From Planctomycetaceae bacterium (GTDB lineage Bacteria; Planctomycetota; Planctomycetia; Pirellulales; Pirellulaceae): a DNA stretch of 36,880 nt. Position numbers and translations under genes: made by a program. Shown one piece after another: positions 33,650-36,880 of this stretch (positions within the stretch are counted from its first letter, which is position 1; the number at the start of each line of letters is the position of its first letter). The stretch covers positions 1-36,880 of the forward strand of contig PKCN01000187.1 in NCBI GenBank assembly GCA_002862205.1, read 5' to 3'. Below the pieces are notes generated by a model that made no database searches, was not told the DNA's origin, and saw only the letters and a program-made list of their open reading frames with translations.

Positions 33650-35329
33650 CTAGAATTCGATCAAGGCAATGATGAAGTGAACCAGCAATACATAGAGAGT
33701 CGTCCACAATACCGTGGACGTGATTGCATTGCTCACGTCACTGGCGGATTGCTTGGGAGCCAAACCACGGTAGAAACCAATCGCACCGGTTCCAACGCCA
33801 CACGCCAGATTCTTTAGCATCACCCATCCCCAGCCTTGAGGCCAGCCCCCGTCTGAAGAGAGCAGGTTTCGATAGAAATGCTGTTCCCAGAAAAAAGGCC
33901 CAACATCTGGGTGGGTTGCTGAAAAGCTGAGCATGCTGACAAAGCGAGCCGACGTGAAGGCCATCCATTCCAGAATTGGCGTGGCCAACATGAATGCCAG
34001 AACGATCGGGAGCAGCAGATATAGTCTTGGTTTGACGCCGAGTGTTCGCATCGCATCGATCTGTCCCCCATATTGTTTCACGCCAACATCTGCCGCGACT
34101 GCTGCTCCGCATCGTGCTGCAATCAGGATAGTTGCGAGAACAGGAACAAGAATACGGTAGAGTGCAAAGCCAATCGATGACAGCAGTTCATCGATCAGCA
34201 GTGGTTGGGTGTAGAGCCGGAACGGCAGGAAGCGGAACGTGAAATAGGTTCCTGTGAATCCAACGATCAGTCCCGCCAGGATCAGATAAACCCAGGCGGA
34301 AACGCCGCCAACCAATCGCAGGTAATGAGCAAAGAATCGCAGTCCCCAGCGGGGACGCGGGAAAAGTGGCAACAGGTCATAGGGAAGGCGTAACGCAGCA
34401 ACTACCGTCGACCCCGTTTGTGCAAAGAACGAGTCGATTTTTTCAGCGCTCTGGCCGACAACTGTTTGCGGCACACTCGCTGTGGCAGAAAGCTGGACGG
34501 GGCGCATGCGGGAAGGAATTTGAGGCCAGTCCGATTGAGGGACGGCAATCAGGTGATGGGTTTCACTGTCCAGTAACAGGACTTCGTCGGCAATTGGAAT
34601 CAGCGTTTCGTAATCATGGGTGACGATGATGCTGGTTCGGTGATAGGTGTCATGCGTATGGCGAATCAGTTCTGCTACTTTTCCGCCGCTGGCTGCATCG
34701 AGACCTGAGGTCGGTTCATCGTACAGAATGATGTCAGGATTGGCAGCCAGCGTGCGAGCGATCGCCAGACGCTGTTTCTGACCTCCGCTCAAAGCTGCGA
34801 CCGGTGTCTTGGCAGGCACTCCCAGTTCTTCCAGCCATTGCCGCGACGTGTGGCTGGGAGCGATGGCGCGATCGTTGCGGTGGTCGATCGCAAACTGGAC
34901 ATTTTCAGTCGGTGAGAGTTCATCGAATAGGGCAAATTGCTGAAACACGATTCCGATGCGTGGTTGCTCGGGGAAAACGATTTCAGGTTCTGACGTATTC
35001 GCCGATGTTCCAGTAGTGGTTTGATCTGCCTTTTCGGGTCCTGTTGGGTGCGTTGTTTGAAGATGGTGCCCGCTTTCGATCTGACCTTTCCATTTGATGA
35101 CAGGTCCGTTGCGGGGTGTCAAACCAGCAAGTGTACGAAGCAGGACCGATTTCCCGGCTCCACTGCCTCCGACGATCACAGTGATCTTGCCAGCCGAAAT
35201 TGTCAGATTTGTTTCGGCAAGCAACTCCCGATCACCTGCGTCGATTTTCAATTCATTCAGGCAAAGCGATTTGGGGATCGGCTGTTTGTCGCTTGTCGAT
35301 GGGGCGTGGTCATTGGGGTTGGTTGTCAC
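33650..35329 (-). CDS. Fused MlaF-MlaE-type ABC transporter (ATPase + permease)
   Basis: 559 residues from a GTG that overlaps the previous stop (GTGA). ATPase part (~22-280): Walker A GGSGAGKS (54-61), LSGGQKQRLAIARTLA, Walker B IILYDEPTSGLD, and H-loop IIVTHD. A ~40-residue hydrophilic insert sits between Walker A and the Q-loop (around HHLQTTHPTGPEKADQ). The second half is an MlaE/TTG2B permease: SAWVYLILAGLIVGF, RCGAAVAADVG and QIDAMRTLGVKPRLYLLLP, with several membrane helices. MlaFE move phospholipids between membranes in Gram-negative bacteria; the two are normally separate genes. It overlaps the gene before it by four bases and so is in an operon with it. Confidence 0.92.
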   Translation of the reverse strand: MTTNPNDHAPSTSDKQPIPKSLCLNELKIDAGDRELLAETNLTISAGKITVIVGGSGAGKSVLLRTLAGLTPRNGPVIKWKGQIESGHHLQTTHPTGPEKADQTTTGTSANTSEPEIVFPEQPRIGIVFQQFALFDELSPTENVQFAIDHRNDRAIAPSHTSRQWLEELGVPAKTPVAALSGGQKQRLAIARTLAANPDIILYDEPTSGLDAASGGKVAELIRHTHDTYHRTSIIVTHDYETLIPIADEVLLLDSETHHLIAVPQSDWPQIPSRMRPVQLSATASVPQTVVGQSAEKIDSFFAQTGSTVVAALRLPYDLLPLFPRPRWGLRFFAHYLRLVGGVSAWVYLILAGLIVGFTGTYFTFRFLPFRLYTQPLLIDELLSSIGFALYRILVPVLATILIAARCGAAVAADVGVKQYGGQIDAMRTLGVKPRLYLLLPIVLAFMLATPILEWMAFTSARFVSMLSFSATHPDVGPFFWEQHFYRNLLSSDGGWPQGWGWVMLKNLACGVGTGAIGFYRGLAPKQSASDVSNAITSTVLWTTLYVLLVHFIIALIEF

Positions 35330-36717
35330 TTGCGGGTTGCCTCCATCGAATCATCGTTCTCGACGCGATTGATGTCGGTACGGATGTCGGCGTCCGTGAT
35401 CGCAAGTTGGGTGTTGTCAGGATTGGCAAGGTAAACAATTGGATATGGCATCGCTTCCCGTGAAAGTTCGATTCGGGGTAGTTGCTGCGGAGCGTCATCC
35501 TGATCGGGGATGGCGACGATCCATTGTCGATCCTTACCCAGAATCTGGCTTCTCAGGACCCGGGCGAAGTTTGGATTGATACCCAGTTCACGCGATCCAA
35601 TCAGGTCGTCGCCAATGTTTCGAATCACAGGCTCCAATCGATCAGCGGCCAAATCCAACGCCCGGCGGGCCTCGTCACTACTCCAAACATCTTTCCATGA
35701 ATTCTTCAGACGCTGGTTGTCGACGAGGGATTCTTTCAGGATCTGTCGAACCAGCTGTTTTGCTTCTGGATCGTTCGCGATCACGACCGCTACGTCGGTA
35801 AGTTCCTTGCGAACGTTGGGGTTGGCAGCCACGTCAGCCACAATTCGCTGAATGCTGGTGACGATGTCGTCCATCCGTTCCTCAAACACAGGCACTGCTT
35901 CATTTTCTACGAAGCGAGACCACTCTTCACGCACGAGATCTTTTCGAGGCAGGAGAGGAAGACCATCGTAAGCGGCACGCCAGCCGAAAGACCAAATCGA
36001 GGCGCGGTCCCAGAGCTCTCGCCCAATTTCCTCCGCAGTTGGTTCGCCGTGTTCTCTCACAATGGGAACAATTTCCCGGCGAGCCAGAGGAATCAGTCGT
36101 TCGCTTACCACCTCGTCGTTCCAGCGATCACCCAGTGCCTCAATTTCACCACGATGCCTCTTGACCGAAAGGCGGAATTCCGACTCGATGATCGGAAGCG
36201 AGCGTTTCAGACTGTCCTGGACCAAGGGTACAAAAGCTTTGGACAGCTCCTGACCATGTTCTCTCATGGTGGCCGCCAGGCGAGCCTGAATCTTTGACCG
36301 TGTTTCAGGCGGAAGCATTGTTGCGATTACATCTTCCAAACGGCCACGGTTTCGATGCAAATAGTACTTGCAGCTTTGTGGATCAATGTTGGCAGAGTGC
36401 CATGTCAGAACAGCAGACGGTGAAGCGATGTCCAACGCTGTGGAGTCGGTCGGAAGCTGCGGTGCGATCTTCACGAATCCAACTTGTGTCCATGAACCAT
36501 CCTGCTGCTGAAGGAAGACGGGATCGTGAACTCGCAGTTGCCCTGCAGGAGCATTGATGGGGACTTCCTCGGTTCCACCGAACAAATAGTTCTTGAGCGA
36601 CTCATCCGCTCGGCTGGCGACACGTTGTTGTTCATGGCGTAGAACCGTGAGAACTGAACCGACGGCGACTACCCAGGTCGTGACTCCGATGATTCGCAGA
36701 ATCATTCTTTTCATCAT
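35326..36717 (-). CDS. Single-pass periplasmic helical protein in Mla-like operon
   Basis: 463 residues; ATGs at 36717 and 36714. One N-terminal helix (MILRIIGVTTWVVAVGSVLTVL) anchors a large domain outside the cytoplasm. Around 55-105 is LRVHDPVFLQQQDGSWTQVGFVKI, which could be a diverged small beta-domain like MCE (DPV...VGxV), but I am not sure. The rest is long helices rich in Arg and Glu (LPPETRSKIQARLAATM; VRKELTDVAVVIAND), and a C-terminal part with QWIVAIPDQDD. In Mla systems the gene beside MlaE is MlaD, a one-helix MCE protein. This product has the same topology and place, so it may be the partner that carries lipid. No clear MCE match, so function is inferred. Confidence 0.7.
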   Translation of the reverse strand: MMKRMILRIIGVTTWVVAVGSVLTVLRHEQQRVASRADESLKNYLFGGTEEVPINAPAGQLRVHDPVFLQQQDGSWTQVGFVKIAPQLPTDSTALDIASPSAVLTWHSANIDPQSCKYYLHRNRGRLEDVIATMLPPETRSKIQARLAATMREHGQELSKAFVPLVQDSLKRSLPIIESEFRLSVKRHRGEIEALGDRWNDEVVSERLIPLARREIVPIVREHGEPTAEEIGRELWDRASIWSFGWRAAYDGLPLLPRKDLVREEWSRFVENEAVPVFEERMDDIVTSIQRIVADVAANPNVRKELTDVAVVIANDPEAKQLVRQILKESLVDNQRLKNSWKDVWSSDEARRALDLAADRLEPVIRNIGDDLIGSRELGINPNFARVLRSQILGKDRQWIVAIPDQDDAPQQLPRIELSREAMPYPIVYLANPDNTQLAITDADIRTDINRVENDDSMEATRK

Positions 36718-36831
36718 GTTGATCGCCCCCCCCGGTTCTCATGGATTCTTTGCTGCGCAGACTCGTTACGACCTTGTTGCTCGATGAGCTGTTTCATTGC
36801 TGTCGCAGCGATTTTTCCTGTCGGCCGATCT

Positions 36832-36880
36832 CAGTTGTCGTTGCTGCACTTGACAGTTGTCGTTGCTGCACTTGACAGTT
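36832..36880. repeat. Tandem array, 22 bp x 2.2, running off the window
   Basis: Two identical copies (36832-36853, 36854-36875) beginning CAGTTGTCGTTGCTGCACTT, and the first bases of a third. More copies may lie beyond the edge. Confidence 0.92.

Overview
The window looks like chromosomal DNA of a planctomycete, most likely of the Rhodopirellula/Pirellulaceae type. The evidence is a planctomycete cytochrome-c protein with DUF1549 and DUF1553 domains (PSCyt1/PSCyt2/PSD1) next to a DUF1501 protein, a three-gene cofactor module matching methanofuran biosynthesis, moderate GC, many weak or non-ATG starts, and wide spacers. No phage, insertion sequence, CRISPR array or rRNA was seen. One tRNA (Asn, GTT) with a clear intrinsic terminator is present.

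Layout. 1-614: 3' end of a XylR-type AraC regulator. 615-1709: spacer holding tRNA-Asn. 1710-5058 (minus): an Omp85/BamA system split into a five-POTRA periplasmic protein and a separate lipoprotein-type barrel protein. 5695-6168 (minus): a one-helix FliL-like protein. 6510-10646 (plus): a lipid/diacylglycerol kinase-like protein, metal-dependent KDO-8-phosphate synthase, and a lipoprotein with a degenerate transglutaminase-like region and TPR. 10833-13484 (minus): ATP-grasp, hydantoinase-like and amino-acid-kinase genes, read as mfnD-mfnF-mfnE homologues. 13666-18955 (minus): sufR-sufC-sufB-sufD-sufT, Fe-S assembly with its Fe-S-sensing repressor. 19414-24198: a glucose-dehydrogenase-like MDR enzyme, an EboD-like sugar phosphate cyclase, a secreted esterase and an aldo/keto reductase. 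24322-25161: a secreted Gly/Pro/Tyr-rich protein. 25264-32083 (minus): PSCyt protein, DUF1501 protein, Tat-exported TIM-barrel isomerase-like protein and rsmH. 32402-33382: an RluA-type pseudouridine synthase. 33447-36717 (minus): a Mla-like ABC system with a fused ATPase-permease, a one-helix partner without a clear MCE domain, and a small coiled-coil protein.

Several modules concern a Gram-negative envelope: BamA parts for outer-membrane insertion, KdsA for lipopolysaccharide, Mla-like lipid transport, and several lipoproteins. This fits the current view that planctomycetes have a true outer membrane. The mfn trio fits the tetrahydromethanopterin/methanofuran C1 pathway known from planctomycetes.

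The most unusual feature at the DNA level is a set of about 17 short direct tandem duplications (unit 13-24 bp, 2-6 copies). They lie in spacers, often beside a stop codon, and also inside genes. Inside reading frames the unit is a multiple of three (15, 18, 24), except for one 17-bp unit at the extreme 3' end of the sugar cyclase gene, which rewrites its last residues. One array forms the hydrophobic core of a signal peptide. This looks like a continuing genome-wide micro-duplication process.
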